From contig JADDMT010000083.1 in assembly GCA_021401465.1 (NCBI GenBank), forward strand, positions 1 through 64,000: a stretch of DNA of 64,000 nt, written 5' to 3'. The stretch is from Teratosphaeria epicoccoides. Lineage: Eukaryota > Ascomycota > Dothideomycetes > Mycosphaerellales > Teratosphaeriaceae. How positions within the stretch are numbered: position 1 is the stretch's first letter; each line of letters opens with the position of its first letter. Positions 53,952-64,000 of the stretch are shown piece after piece. Below the pieces are notes generated by a model. It was not told the DNA's origin. It did not search any database and saw only the letters and a program-made list of their open reading frames with translations. A program made the position numbers and the translations under genes.

Positions 53952-54254
53952 CTACTTCCTCCCCGTCAAGCTGTCCCAAATCCCAGCCACGACCCCCTTG
54001 CGGCTCTGCCTGCTCTCATCCAAGCTCTCCCTGCGCTTCTGATACACATCCGGATTGGACTCCCTCTTATATTCCTGCAGGCCTTTGAACATGGTCTGGG
54101 ACGCCGGGGACTGCAAAGACCGCGTCAGCAAGGCACAAGATGGACGTTCAGCGCAGAAAGGGAGGGGAAAAGGAAGGCTCACGTTCTTCCTCCAGCTATC
54201 TTGCGACGAGCGGCCGACGCCTTGAGTGTTATCCTTGGCTGCAGGGGAAGACAT
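53952..54254 (-). CDS. Small hydrophilic protein, function unknown
   Basis: Exons are 54254-54183 and 54110-53952, giving 76 residues; the 72-bp intron (GTGAGC...CAG, pyrimidine-rich, with gctgac near the end) is in frame and stop-free. The spliced product runs from MSSPAAKDNTQGVGRSSQDS through MFKGLQEYKRESNPDVYQKR to GVVAGIWDSLTGRK. The GxxxGIWxSLTxxK-like end and the FxGLxxxKR core look conserved in style, but I cannot name the family. It is highly charged, with no signal or membrane segment. The intron's strong signals and the odd hydrophobic content of the unspliced version favour splicing. Confidence 0.55.
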   Translation of the reverse strand: MSSPAAKDNTQGVGRSSQDSWRKNVSLPFPLPFCAERPSCALLTRSLQSPASQTMFKGLQEYKRESNPDVYQKRRESLDESRQSRKGVVAGIWDSLTGRK

Positions 54255-54926
54255 CGTGCTGGTGTATTGGGAGCGACTGATGTCTGAAGAGGATGAGGTG
54301 GAGCGAGATGTGCGATGTGACTTCGTGTTCAGGTATACTAATGTCTTTGTCGTGAGTATGCACGGTTGCGGGTGCTATTTCCTCTCCACCTCAGTGTATG
54401 GCGGTAGAGCACATATATCTATATTTCCCCTCCAGCACCCACACCCTGAGCTCTCACATGCCAAAAGGACTACGCGTCCGCGATATCCCTCCGCAGCGGA
54501 AGTCTACTAGGGCATCGCGCCATCATCAGGCTGTCATTGGTCTGAAGCATATCTCACGGCTGAAACACGCCAGATGCGTCCTGCAGATCCAGTCATCATG
54601 GCCCAGATGATGCTGATGCGTCGACAGAATGCCCGCATGGATCGGTGCACCTACGTCATTGATCTGTCCGGACCATCGAGGCGATAGAGTTCGACCCTGC
54701 CTTGAACTTTAGCTGGGAACACGTGATGTTCTATGGTCGTGTGACACAAGTGCTTGGAGGATGCGCCGGGACGACCTCCGTGAGGTTACGGGCTTCGGAA
54801 AGATCGTAGGGCTGTGACTGAAATATATCATTCTCCCGTGAACGCCACAAAAACATTGATCGGTCCGCATGCAGCGCCGCGAGATACTCATGCGTCGTAA
54901 CGAGTCACGGCCGTAGCATCGATCGT
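54255..54926. other. Gene-free stretch before the pyruvate carboxylase 3' end
   Basis: It includes the promoter of the small gene at 53952-54254. Nothing further was recognised. Confidence 0.45.
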
Positions 54927-57900
54927 TCATTTGACGATCTTGCACACCAAGTCCTGGCTGTCGACAGAATCACCTTCCTTGACGCCAAGCTCCCCAATCT
55001 TGCCAGAATGCGGTGCACTGATAACCATTTCCTGCAATATCTGTCAGCGGTCGTACCATGCACAGCTCTAATCGGTGGGCTCACCATCTTCATAGCACTG
55101 AGCACAGCAATCGGGTCACCCTTGCTGACCTCCCCACCATCCTTGACCCTCACCTCAACAACAACACCAGACATCGGTGCGCCGACCTGGCTGCTGTCAT
55201 TGGCATCCGCCTTGGGTCTGCTTGAGTTTTCGACAGCCGCATGCTTGTCGTCTACGGTGACTTGACGCATCTCGCCGTTCATCTCGTAAAACACCTCCCT
55301 CTGACCGGTTTGCTCGCTAAGTGGACCAATGGCCAAAAGTTTCAGGATCAGTACCTTACCCTTCTCGAGCTCCACATTGAATTCCTCGCCGATCTCGGGC
55401 TTGTTGAGGAAGTACTTGGTCGGCAGCACAGAAAGGTCACCGTACTTCTGTGTAAACTTTTTATAGTCCTCGAAGACTTTCGGGTACATGACGTACGATG
55501 CCACGTCGGTTTCTGAGCAGCCACCGTACTGCTCCTTGAGCTTGGTGCGCACCTCGTCAAAGTTGACAGGGTCGAGGTAGAGACCCGGGCGCTTGTCCAT
55601 CTTTCGGCGGTTGCGGAGGGCCTTGGAGCGGAGGGGCTCGGGGAAGCCTCCGTATGGCTGACCCATCAAACCCTCGAAGAACTCGAGGACGGAGGATGGG
55701 AAATCCAGCTGGTCGGCCTTGTCGATGGTCTCCTGGTAGGTCAGGTTGTTCGACACCATGAACTGTGCAAGATCGCCCACAACTTTCGAGGTCGGAGTGA
55801 CCTTGACAATGTCGCCGAGCAAGTCGTTGGCCTGCTCGTAAGCCTTCTTCGTTTGTGCCCATTGTGCGCCAAGACCTTGCTGAGAAGCCTGGAAGATCAG
55901 GTTGGTAAGCTGACCGCCAGGTATCTCGTGCTCGTACACCTCAGGGTCGGGACCAGTCAAGCCGGCCTCGAAAGGCGAGTATAGAAGACGGACCTGCGCC
56001 CAGTAAGTGTCCAGCTGGCGGACGTTGTGCGTGTCGAGGCCAGGGTCAAATTCGCCGCCCTCAAGCGAGGCCAGGATAGCGCCGATGCTCGGCTGCGAGG
56101 TCATGCCGGATAGACTGTCGGTAGCCGCGTCCACCGCATCAGCACCCGCTTGAGCGCATGCGACCATGGAAGCGACACCAGTACCCGCAGAGTCGTGCGT
56201 GTGGACATGGATCGGCATGTCTGGGTACTTCTTGCGAATAGATCCGACAAGCAGCGTGGCAGCTCTCGGCTTCAACACACCGGCCACTTTAGATGTCGTT
56301 AGCCATCTCGAATCTTGTCAGGGGCCGAGAAGGCCGGAGAGTACTCACTGTCCTTGATGCCCACGATATGACTGCCCATAGCCACAATCCTGTCGACGAC
56401 CTTCATGTAATACTCAAGGTTGTACTTCTTCTGGGGGTTCAACATGTCGCCACTGTAGCAGACGGTACCCTCCGCAACACCGCCGGCCTTGAGCACGGCC
56501 TTGACGCCGACCTCTAGCTGCTCGACATCGTTCAATGCATCGAAGACACGGAAGATGTCCATACCATTCTTCTTGGCTTCGGCGCAGAAGTGGTAGATTG
56601 CATTGTCCGGCAGCGACGAGTACGCCACACCGTTGGCACCACGCAGCAACATCTGGAATGGGATGTTCGGGACGAGCTTTCTCATCTTCCTGAGCCTGTC
56701 CCACGGGTCCTCGTACAAGAACCGCATGGCCACGTCGAAGGTGGCACCACCCCAGCACTCGAGGGCCCAAGCATTGCTGAGAGCGTAGCTGGTCTCCTTT
56801 GCAATGTTGCAGAGGTCGACAGTGCGGACTCGGGTAGCCAGAAGCGACTGATGAGCGTCCCGCCATGTAGTGTCCATAATCAAGCAGCCCTTGTAAGCCC
56901 TCACCGCTTTCGCGAACGCCCCAGGACCTTGCTCGGTAATTGTGTTCCTCCAGCCCTTCGTACATGGCTTAGAAATATCAAGGTCCTTGCCTGTCTTGGC
57001 GTCTGTGAGGACTGGCATCCTGATCTCACCCTTGAATTTTGATTCTCCGATCTGTCCCTTGATTTGACTGCCGTTGACTGCGAGGTCTCCGAGGTAGGCA
57101 AGCAGCTTCTGTGCACGGTTCTGGCTGCCGATGAGTGAGAAGAGCTCTGGCGTGTCGTCGATGAAAGTGGTCCAGGTGCCGCCCTCGATGAAAGTGGGGT
57201 GTGTCAGCAAGGAAGCCAAGAATGGGATGTTCGTCTTGACACCACGGATACGGAATTCGACGAGCGCGCGCAGCATCTTCCTGCGGACAATTTCGTAGGT
57301 CGAGCCACGGCAGGTGCACTTCACCAACATGGAGTCGTAGAATGGGGTGATGATCGCACCTGCAAAGCCGTTGCCTACACGATTTTTAGAAAATCAGTGA
57401 GTGTGCCGCAGCGAGAGCTCTTGATGTCGCAACGCCTACCGCCGTCGAGCCTAAGAAAATGTTAGCTGAGATGCCAAATGATGGTTGGTGGAACAGAAAT
57501 TACATACCGAACTCCATTGCCACCAGCAGAGCGGTACACCTCAATCTTGCCAGTGTCCGGCTTGAAGCCAGCAGACGGATCCTCCGTCGTGATACGGCAT
57601 TGGATAGCAAATCCACGAGTCGAGATTCTGTCCTGCGTGAGGCCAAGCTGTTGCAGAGATGCACCGGCCGCAATCTGGATCTGTGCAGCCACGATATCGA
57701 TACCCGTGATCTCCTCAGTAATCGTGTGCTCGACCTGGATACGTGGGTTGATCTCAATGAAGTAGTAGCGGCCTTCCTGGTCAACCAAGAACTCTGCGGT
57801 ACCGGCGTTGCGGTAGTTGACCGACTTGGCCAACCTGACGGCGTCGTTCAGAATTCCGTCGCGGGTTTCTTGAGGTAGGGTGTATGCCGGCGCCTGCTCC

Positions 57901-59042
57901 ACGACCTTCTGATGTCTCCGCTGCACGGAGCAGTCTCGCTCGTACAGATGCACCACATTGCCGTGGCTGTCACCCAGAAGCTGGACTTCGATGTGTTTGG
58001 GCCTGTACAGGAAGCGCTCAATGAAGACCGTGCCGTTGCCGAAAGCTGACTTGGCCTCAGAAGTAGCACGCTCGAATGAATCTTTGAGCTCCTCCTGCTT
58101 CCAGACAACACGCATACCACGTCCACCACCACCAAAGGCCGCCTTGATGATGATTGGGAAGCCGTACTCGTCGGTGAAGGACTTGGCCTCCTCGAATTTG
58201 GCGACCGGACCTGGAGTACCTGGGACCGTTGGGACATTCGCCTTTTGCGCAAGCTGACGAGCAGAGACCTTGTCACCGAGGTCATTGATGACTTTGGGTT
58301 GAGGGCCGACCTGCAAAGCGATGGACCGTCAGCCCATGTCTCCTTAGTCAGAGCTTACACCCGTCAGATGAGTGAGCAAGCTTCTGATGAGCCTCTCATC
58401 CAATCAACCGTCAAGCACCGCTTGTGTCCGGTGTCAAACGATTGATTGCTGGGTGAGGCCACTATCATCAAGGGTGCTACGTGCCCAAATGAGCCCGGCC
58501 TCTTCAACGGCCTTTGCGAATTCGTAGTTCTCACTAAGGAATCCATAACCCGGGTATGAAGAAGAAGTCAGCATGCGTTCCGTGTGCAGAGCGGCAGTCG
58601 ATGCTCACGAATCATGTTCACTCCATGCTCCAGTGCAATCTTGATGATCTCGTTTCCAGCCAAGTACGCTTCGACTGGCCTGTACTGTCCTCTCTTTCCG
58701 ATGACATAGGCCTCATCAGCCTTCTGCCTGTGCATCGACAGACGGTCCTCATAGCTGTAGACTGCCACCGTCTGGAGTGAGAGCTCGTGCGCGGTACGGA
58801 AAATGCGAATCTGGAACCCATGGTGTCAGTCAGAGGCTCCCCGGATGTGAATCATGTGGTCGGCGGACCGGTATCTCTCCTCTGTTTGCGACCAAGAGCT
58901 TCTTCAGCTGCATGATCGAGCTGTTTGCACGCAGCCGCTGGTGGACTGTGTTCGCATGGGCATGCGTCTCCCCGTCCGCATGGGGAGTACCATACTCGCC
59001 GGCATCGACAACCGCCGAGTTGCTCTCCGCTACGTCCGCCAT
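54927..59042 (-). CDS. PYC1: Pyruvate carboxylase
   Basis: Eight exons: 59042-58869, 58810-58609, 58555-58485, 58310-57508, 57450-57440 (11 nt), 57374-56349, 56286-55085 and 55031-54927, together 1197 residues in one frame. Order of parts: biotin carboxylase (LLVANRGEIPIRIFRTAHEL, HPGYGFLSENYEF, AAFGGGGRGMRVV), carboxyltransferase (MDTTWRDAHQSLLATR, then HVHTHDSAGTGVASM), the PYC-specific tetramer region, and the biotin carrier with AMKM split from EMVISAPHSG by the last intron. It makes oxaloacetate from pyruvate, bicarbonate and ATP. No presequence is seen, which fits a cytosolic enzyme. Two splice sites are odd: the intron 58608-58556 ends in AT instead of AG, and the intron 58484-58311 is only in phase with a GC donor (GCACGT). 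If these are not sequence errors the gene may splice poorly. Confidence 0.92.
57440..57450 (-). other. 11-nt micro-exon of pyruvate carboxylase
   Basis: Between introns 57507-57451 (GTATGT...TAG) and 57439-57375 (GTAGGC...TAG) the 11-nt exon gctcgacggcg completes GVRLDGGNGFAGA. Without it the frame is lost. The family sequence requires LDGG here, so the exon is well supported. Confidence 0.9.
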
Positions 59043-60160
59043 GATGTTGCCTGTATGAACCGCCACAGAGACCAGGAACCTGAAGCCGCAGTTTGAGGGT
59101 GGATGCTGGGGTGAGAGTGTATGAGGTGGAGGAGCGTGTGTAGGTTCCCTATTTCCGTCAATGCGTTGTGGCTGGAAAGGGTTCAAGAATTACCACCCAC
59201 CCCTCACTTGATCAGCAGCTTTCCGACACGACCGCTCTCTCAGGCATTGACCGTCCGCTGCAATCTCCGAAGCTGCGCGATGGGGGAAGGAGTTACACCA
59301 AAGACGCAGAGGGGGTCGAGAAGAGGCTGATGCGTTGGTTGTTCGACATGTTGATCGACATCTTGGTTCGCGTCGGTGGGATTGTGTTCAGCGGCGCCCA
59401 GCTCCAATGATAATGCGGCAGAAGGAGCTTTCGCACGCTGCCGATCCGCCCCGCGCTAGCAGCACAAGCGAAACTCAGTGCGTGAGGCGCGTCGCCGATC
59501 AGGCTCTCAGGCTCTTGGCCGCTCGGCAAAGTGGAGCCTTTCGGGGTGCAGGAACACGAAAACGGGGCGTCGGGATCGGCCGCAGCGGCGACAGGAAGGT
59601 CGGGCTTGCAGAGGTGCCACGCTGGGCTTGTTACGCCTGCGTTTCGAGAAGTCTGGGCATGTGCTACGTTGTCACTGATGAGACGCCTCGTGGACAGCAT
59701 GTGACACCGATTGGGTAAGTCATCGACGGCCAAGAATCTCAACGCCGGGCCCAAGTTGCCATTACCGCCCATACCGCTCATCTCGTCACCATCTGTGGCC
59801 TCGGACGAATCTTGGCGCGCCCCACGACTGAGTTTCCCGCTGCCGTGCTAGGAGGTAGTATGCCATGGACGCGCTGCTCGAAGATGGGAGGCCACTCGAC
59901 TGCGAAAACGTGCTTATCACTCGCCGCTGACCCTCGGCTGGATCTGTGTGCAGACGAGAATCAACCGGGCTGAGACCGGGGATCGATTGAAGGACATCTT
60001 TGATCCGAACCGAGCGGCGTGTGTGCAACATCTTATTTTCATATAACGCTTCCCAGAATACAGCCAAGAGTGAGGCGTTCGACTCCGCGAGTGGCAGGGC
60101 GCGCATTACGCTGCCCGCGCCCCTTGAGGCATGTCCGACCAGTGGACACGACCTCGAAAC
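59043..60160. other. Gene-free stretch upstream of pyruvate carboxylase
   Basis: Upstream region of PYC1. Overlapping frames of 127-162 codons at 59293-59781 on both strands have no motifs. Nothing else was recognised. Confidence 0.4.
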
Positions 60161-60703
60161 TCACCGCGTTGGCGGGTTCATGCTGAACGGAGATACCCAA
60201 CCACCATCCTGAGCCTGCAACACTGGCGTCTCTCGAACCTGCGACCTACCTCTAACATGCGCCGTGGCAAACCTCGCAGGCATTGGCACCGTCAGCCCAG
60301 ACTCGCAGACCCTCCAATTGACCCACCCGCTACCAAGAAAAGTGGCATCCATCGCTGAATGGTCAGTACAGATGCTCGGAGGAGTCGTTGTAATCATTGG
60401 AATACCCATCTCCTCGTCCTGCACCGCCTTGCCTTTGCGCCTCTTCCATAGGCAGCAGCCTACCGCCACGGAGATGCCAAGGAGAATCGAGACGACCCCT
60501 GGTATTGCGATCGCCAGGATCAAGTCTCTCGCGAACTTGCTGCTGAACACCATGCTTTTGTGAAGAATGAACGGACCTGCCGTCTGTGTTGAAGAACTGG
60601 TGGGTAGGACAGAGTCTTGCTTGGCACCGCGCCTCGAGCAAGATGAGTGCGGGGCAATATAGGCAGCAATCCACAATGCAGCCAGGCTCACAATGCGAAA
60701 CAT
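60161..60703 (-). CDS. Possible single-span membrane protein, unknown
   Basis: From the ATG at 60703 the frame gives 180 residues: a signal-peptide-like start (MFRIVSLAALWIAAYIAPHS), a Ser/Thr-rich segment, one membrane helix (LILAIAIPGVVSILLGISVA followed by VGCCLW), a positive stop KRRKGK, and a polar tail. This is the layout of many small fungal type I surface proteins. There is no family match. The tail has biased composition and may be partly a spurious continuation past a missed splice site. Evidence is only the topology. Confidence 0.4.
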   Translation of the reverse strand: MFRIVSLAALWIAAYIAPHSSCSRRGAKQDSVLPTSSSTQTAGPFILHKSMVFSSKFARDLILAIAIPGVVSILLGISVAVGCCLWKRRKGKAVQDEEMGIPMITTTPPSICTDHSAMDATFLGSGWVNWRVCESGLTVPMPARFATAHVRGRSQVRETPVLQAQDGGWVSPFSMNPPTR

Positions 60704-61243
60704 ACCGTCCACAAAGAGACAAAACCGATTGTAGCAGCGCTTCTCGTCTTTGTCTACCCTTGCTATCCTTGGACTCGGTCGGACACAAATACTGGTCGAC
60801 GCTTTGTTCGCCAGGCGCACCGAACAACGACCGCAGGCATGCAAGGACCACCAGTCGTCGCATAGATCAATCATCCGGCTGATCAGTCGATGCAATCAAC
60901 TGCCTATGGACACGTCGACTGCTTCTCCCTACGCTTGACTGGTCGCTATGTTCACCAGCTCGGTCATCTGGCCCACCGTCTGGTCATGCAGTCTCCCGAA
61001 TGCTTACGCGAGAGACGGTCCAACTGTCTGCCGGACAATGTGTTGTGAAAGCAGCCAGTCACTCGGTTGACTAATCAATGGTCTCATAGAACAAATGGAC
61101 ATGACACGACATTCGCTGCGATACCGCCCAGCCAGGCACTGCAATTTGAGTTGTTGCTGTAGTGTTGATCAAGCGTACTACTACAAATTCGGACCACTAC
61201 CCGTCCGCATATACCGCACGTCAATACATCGACGAATTCGAGT
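60704..61243. other. Gene-free stretch
   Basis: No gene or repeat recognised. Confidence 0.4.
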
Positions 61244-61821
61244 CTATGCCTGACCGATTGTGCTGTCACTGTGGGACCAATCGCCGTTGACAGTCGTCTC
61301 TGAACGCGTCGGAGGTGGCACTGGCTGAGCCCTACGGCGTCGGGATGGTTTCAAGGCATATGTGCTAGATGGAGACGCGGACTGGTCTTGTGCTCCGCTA
61401 TCGACGGCCGATGCTGCAGACGACGCCTTCAACGCTGGGTCGTCGTCGATGCTTTGCGCGTAGTGGGATCGCGTGGCTGTGAGAAGGTCTGCTCAGCGTT
61501 GTCACGAGTCTGGACACTGTGATACCAGGACAACTCACTCGTGCCGGTGCTTGTGGTGGTGGAGAACACTCGGCCATGGTATCGTGCGGAACGATTTACC
61601 TGTTCGCTCTGCTGCTGGAATGCGGCCACGTCTGCTTGCACTGCGTTGCATAAGGGCAACATCGGCGTCGGCATGGCAGGAAGGGACCACTCATACCTTC
61701 GGAACACTGTGCGATCAAGTGGTGCTGCGTTGACCATGGGTCCCCTGGAGTGTATGGCGGTTGGACGCTGGATGATGTCGACCACGCGCCAGTCTCTGTA
61801 GATGCCAGACAGTTGTGGCAC
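61244..61821 (-). CDS. Hypothetical protein with one supported intron, 5' end uncertain
   Basis: Exon 61821-61539 joins exon 61476-61244 across a 62-bp intron (GTGAGT...CAG, phase 1). The joined frame reads STGTTTRSHYAQSIDDDPAL and then KASSAASAVDSGAQDQ, ending DWSHSDSTIGQA, whereas unspliced reading hits a stop soon after. The strong donor and the sensible composition on both sides support a real gene. An upstream exon is possible because the frame opens right after a TAG acceptor-like site near 61845. About 171 residues, Ser/Thr/Arg-rich and probably disordered, with no recognised family. Confidence 0.35.
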
Positions 61822-64000
61822 ACGCCCAAACGCTGTTGCTGTCTACGATGTGAGCAAGTGTAGGTGACGGTCGACATGTTGGACGGAGGCTGATTTGTTG
61901 CGATGGGAATGCTGAGCATCCTGATAGCGAACGAGGGAGATGGCAGACGCCAGCAGTAGTGTGTGAACGAGTCGCCTTGCTGTCAGTTGCCCCGTAGGTC
62001 TGTCTGAATTGGCTGGCTGCGGGTCCGCTGGCGTTCGAGCCAGTGACCTTGGACTTGTCACACTCCATTGCATGGAGGCTGGCAGACAGGTCCGCATACG
62101 TTTGATGGATGCTGTCGTCAACGAAAGGTATGCAGAATAGTGGAAGACTACGACGCTCTCGTCGCTGACGGCTCTTGCGAACGGTGCTCGTTCCCCAATT
62201 ATGGGCAACGCAGAACATTTCATCTATCCTGGGGTGTAACATCTCTCCATCCCTTTCTGCCTGAGGGATGCCTGACGTGTGTCATGCACTGCCAGCCCGA
62301 CGTAGTACAAGCATCCTTCGACGGCGATACGGGACCATCGTCGTTGAAAGATCATACGTCTGTAGTTTCGCTACTGTCCACGACGGTCTTCATCGAACAC
62401 ACTCGATGGCTTGTGTGCCGGGGGATGGACCGCTATGTTCGCTCAGCCACTGATGCACCACGGCAGACCAAGAGATGTCGACTCATAGCAGCCTAATCGT
62501 CGACGCTGCGACCTCCCGTCCTAGTCGGCGTGCTTCCCAAAATTCAGGCGGATGCAAGAAAGCCCAATCGGCAGCGGACAGCAAGGTGTCCGCAGCTTGA
62601 GCATGTCGGCTAACAGCATGTCGGCTAACTGCATGTCGGCCAAATGCATGTCGAAGCTGATCTGAAAGGAGTAGATTGAATTGTGATGGCACTGGATGAG
62701 CGTAAACCCCTGTACTATGCTGGGGAGCGCGTGTAGAGGCGTTCTGTGGGCAGTCAGTGCCGGGGCTCCACGTGGCAATTACTTGACGGCCAGCAGCCCG
62801 GCCTACGGAAAGGCGAAGACCAGGGAGTGCAAGCATGCTGGGAGTGGGCGCCTCCTCCTTTTTGTGCGGCAGCGTCGTTGCTCCTCGGCTGGTGTTGTGG
62901 TGGGACTCCGTTTCGTGCCCTGATCGGGACAAAGCGCACGCGGAGCTGAGCTGCCTGCATATGATGCCTGCCAGCCTTGCATACGTCTCTCAACGGACGC
63001 TATTGCTTACCCTGTACTTTGCCGTGAGTTTTCGCCGCACGTGGTTGGTGTATAAGTCGAGCTGAGATCCACGCTCTTCAGCTGTGCTTGGACTGTAGGT
63101 CGCAGGTTCCCGCACACCTCCTACTTTGATGCCGTATGCATTCTAAAGCACCAAGGCTCACTTGTGCTCACGCGCTACTGGCTACTAGATCTTGAGTCAA
63201 CCGGCTTTCAAAGACCGGCGCTTGGTCGCCTGTCATGCCACTCTGCAGTGATTCTCCCGAATGACATCGTCCATATTCGTTGACATGTCGTCAATATGCC
63301 GTCGCAATGCGGCATGCACACGATGGCAGACAGACCCTGCATATGCATCAAGAAGTCCTGAGCCAATAGCATGAAATTTGAGGCATTTCAGGTCCCTGAG
63401 GTTGGCAATCTTAGTTGGACCGCTTGCAGAACCCTGCACCGTGTGAAGTCGCCCTCTGAGGGTCCTCACCCGACTGGAACCAGCAAGTGCGGGCAGTGGG
63501 AACACTGTGGGATGTGCGACCCGATGTGCAGTCCATCCCCCTGCCATTCGCCAAACCTTAAGTGAACGTTAGGTAGCTCTAGTCCTAGTCCTGTTATCTC
63601 AGAGGTAGATTGCAGTGTCGCTGTCGTGATAGTCACTTCAGTCTCCTGCGAATGATACCGAAGGCAATTTCGAAGGCCAGACTTCTTCTTCACCGCCACT
63701 ACTTCCACAACGAGGCACTCTCCGCACACGCAGCACCCATGGGCAGGCAGCCACGGCAAATGACGGGCTCCGGTCGTCTGCCGCTGAAAAGTGATGAGGT
63801 GGTCGAACAGATATGTTATCAGCTCCTGAGACTGAAACTGCCAGAGGTAGTGTTAGCGAAATGCTGCTCGAATGACGGCCATGCGTCTCAAACTATAGGC
63901 AGCCCTGCCAGTCCCGACGCTAAAGTGACTCCATGTCCAAAGAATCTGCTTATCAAGCGGCCGGTATCGTGGGATTGTCTCACATGCAAGGCGAAGCGAG
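61822..64000. other. Gene-poor right end of the window
   Basis: Many short overlapping frames on both strands, none with motifs. One 15-bp tandem repeat lies at 62601-62654. A partial gene reaching past 64000 cannot be excluded. Confidence 0.4.
62601..62654. repeat. 15-bp tandem repeat, 3.6 copies
   Basis: Units gcatgtcggctaaca, gcatgtcggctaact and gcatgtcggccaaat are followed by a partial gcatgtcga. Being a multiple of three, it reads as a repeated pentapeptide on the minus strand, but no gene is supported there. Confidence 0.9.

Noticed and set aside
1..64000. tRNA, rRNA or other structured RNA genes
   Set aside because: I looked for T-arm-like and tRNA-like patterns by eye and found none I could support; a covariance-model scan would be decisive.

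Overview
The window reads as nuclear DNA of a filamentous ascomycete (Pezizomycotina). Genes carry short GT-AG introns of 50-100 bp with CTGAC/CTAAC-like branch sites, coding sequence is moderately GC-rich, lineage-typical families occur (HET domain, DUF3500, questin-oxidase-like, carboxy-muconate cyclase, alpha-pheromone precursor), and the left edge holds a retroelement damaged in the CpA-to-TpA manner of repeat-induced point mutation (RIP). Dothideomycetes seems the best guess, but this is inference from style rather than from a marker. All exon joins were worked out by hand from splice motifs, reading phase and family conservation.

Layout. 1-3.7 kb: two damaged copies of a Ty3/Gypsy gag region plus an inverted fragment. 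4-9 kb: RRN10-like rDNA transcription factor, MND1 (meiotic recombination), a DUF3500 protein and a divergent FAD monooxygenase. 9.8-17.2 kb: MFS transporter, a wrecked questin-oxidase-like pseudogene, DGAT2-type acyltransferase and carboxy-cis,cis-muconate cyclase. 17.8-24.6 kb: acetyltransferase-like gene with an in-frame TAG, ERV2-type sulfhydryl oxidase, class IV (branched-chain type) aminotransferase, SAM methyltransferase. 25-32.3 kb: chaperonin subunit CCT2 head to head with a small mitochondrial-type protein, a gene-poor AT-rich stretch, a DsbA/GST-kappa-like protein and splicing factor SAD1. 34.4-35.4 kb: a multi-copy alpha-type mating pheromone precursor. 36.5-42.6 kb: mitochondrial IDH1, a four-helix membrane protein and a broken HET-domain gene. 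44.2-54.3 kb: taxilin-like coiled-coil protein, presequence protease CYM1, ribosome-assembly WD40 protein RSA4/NLE1, a small secreted cysteine-rich protein and a small conserved-looking protein. 54.9-59.0 kb: pyruvate carboxylase in eight exons. 59-64 kb: sparse, with two weak hypothetical genes.

Most intact genes are housekeeping genes with no operon-like logic. Exceptions are a loose group of aromatic-compound-type genes at 5.8-17.1 kb and the pheromone precursor. In that precursor each of four near-identical 19-residue peptides is preceded by an uninterrupted run of X-Ala/X-Pro dipeptides and followed by a dibasic site, so the proposed mature peptide can be read from the sequence. It is the most interesting object here. 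Splicing is also unusual: two genes whose first coding exon is only the ATG, an 11-nt micro-exon, and in pyruvate carboxylase an intron ending in AT and another apparently starting with GC.
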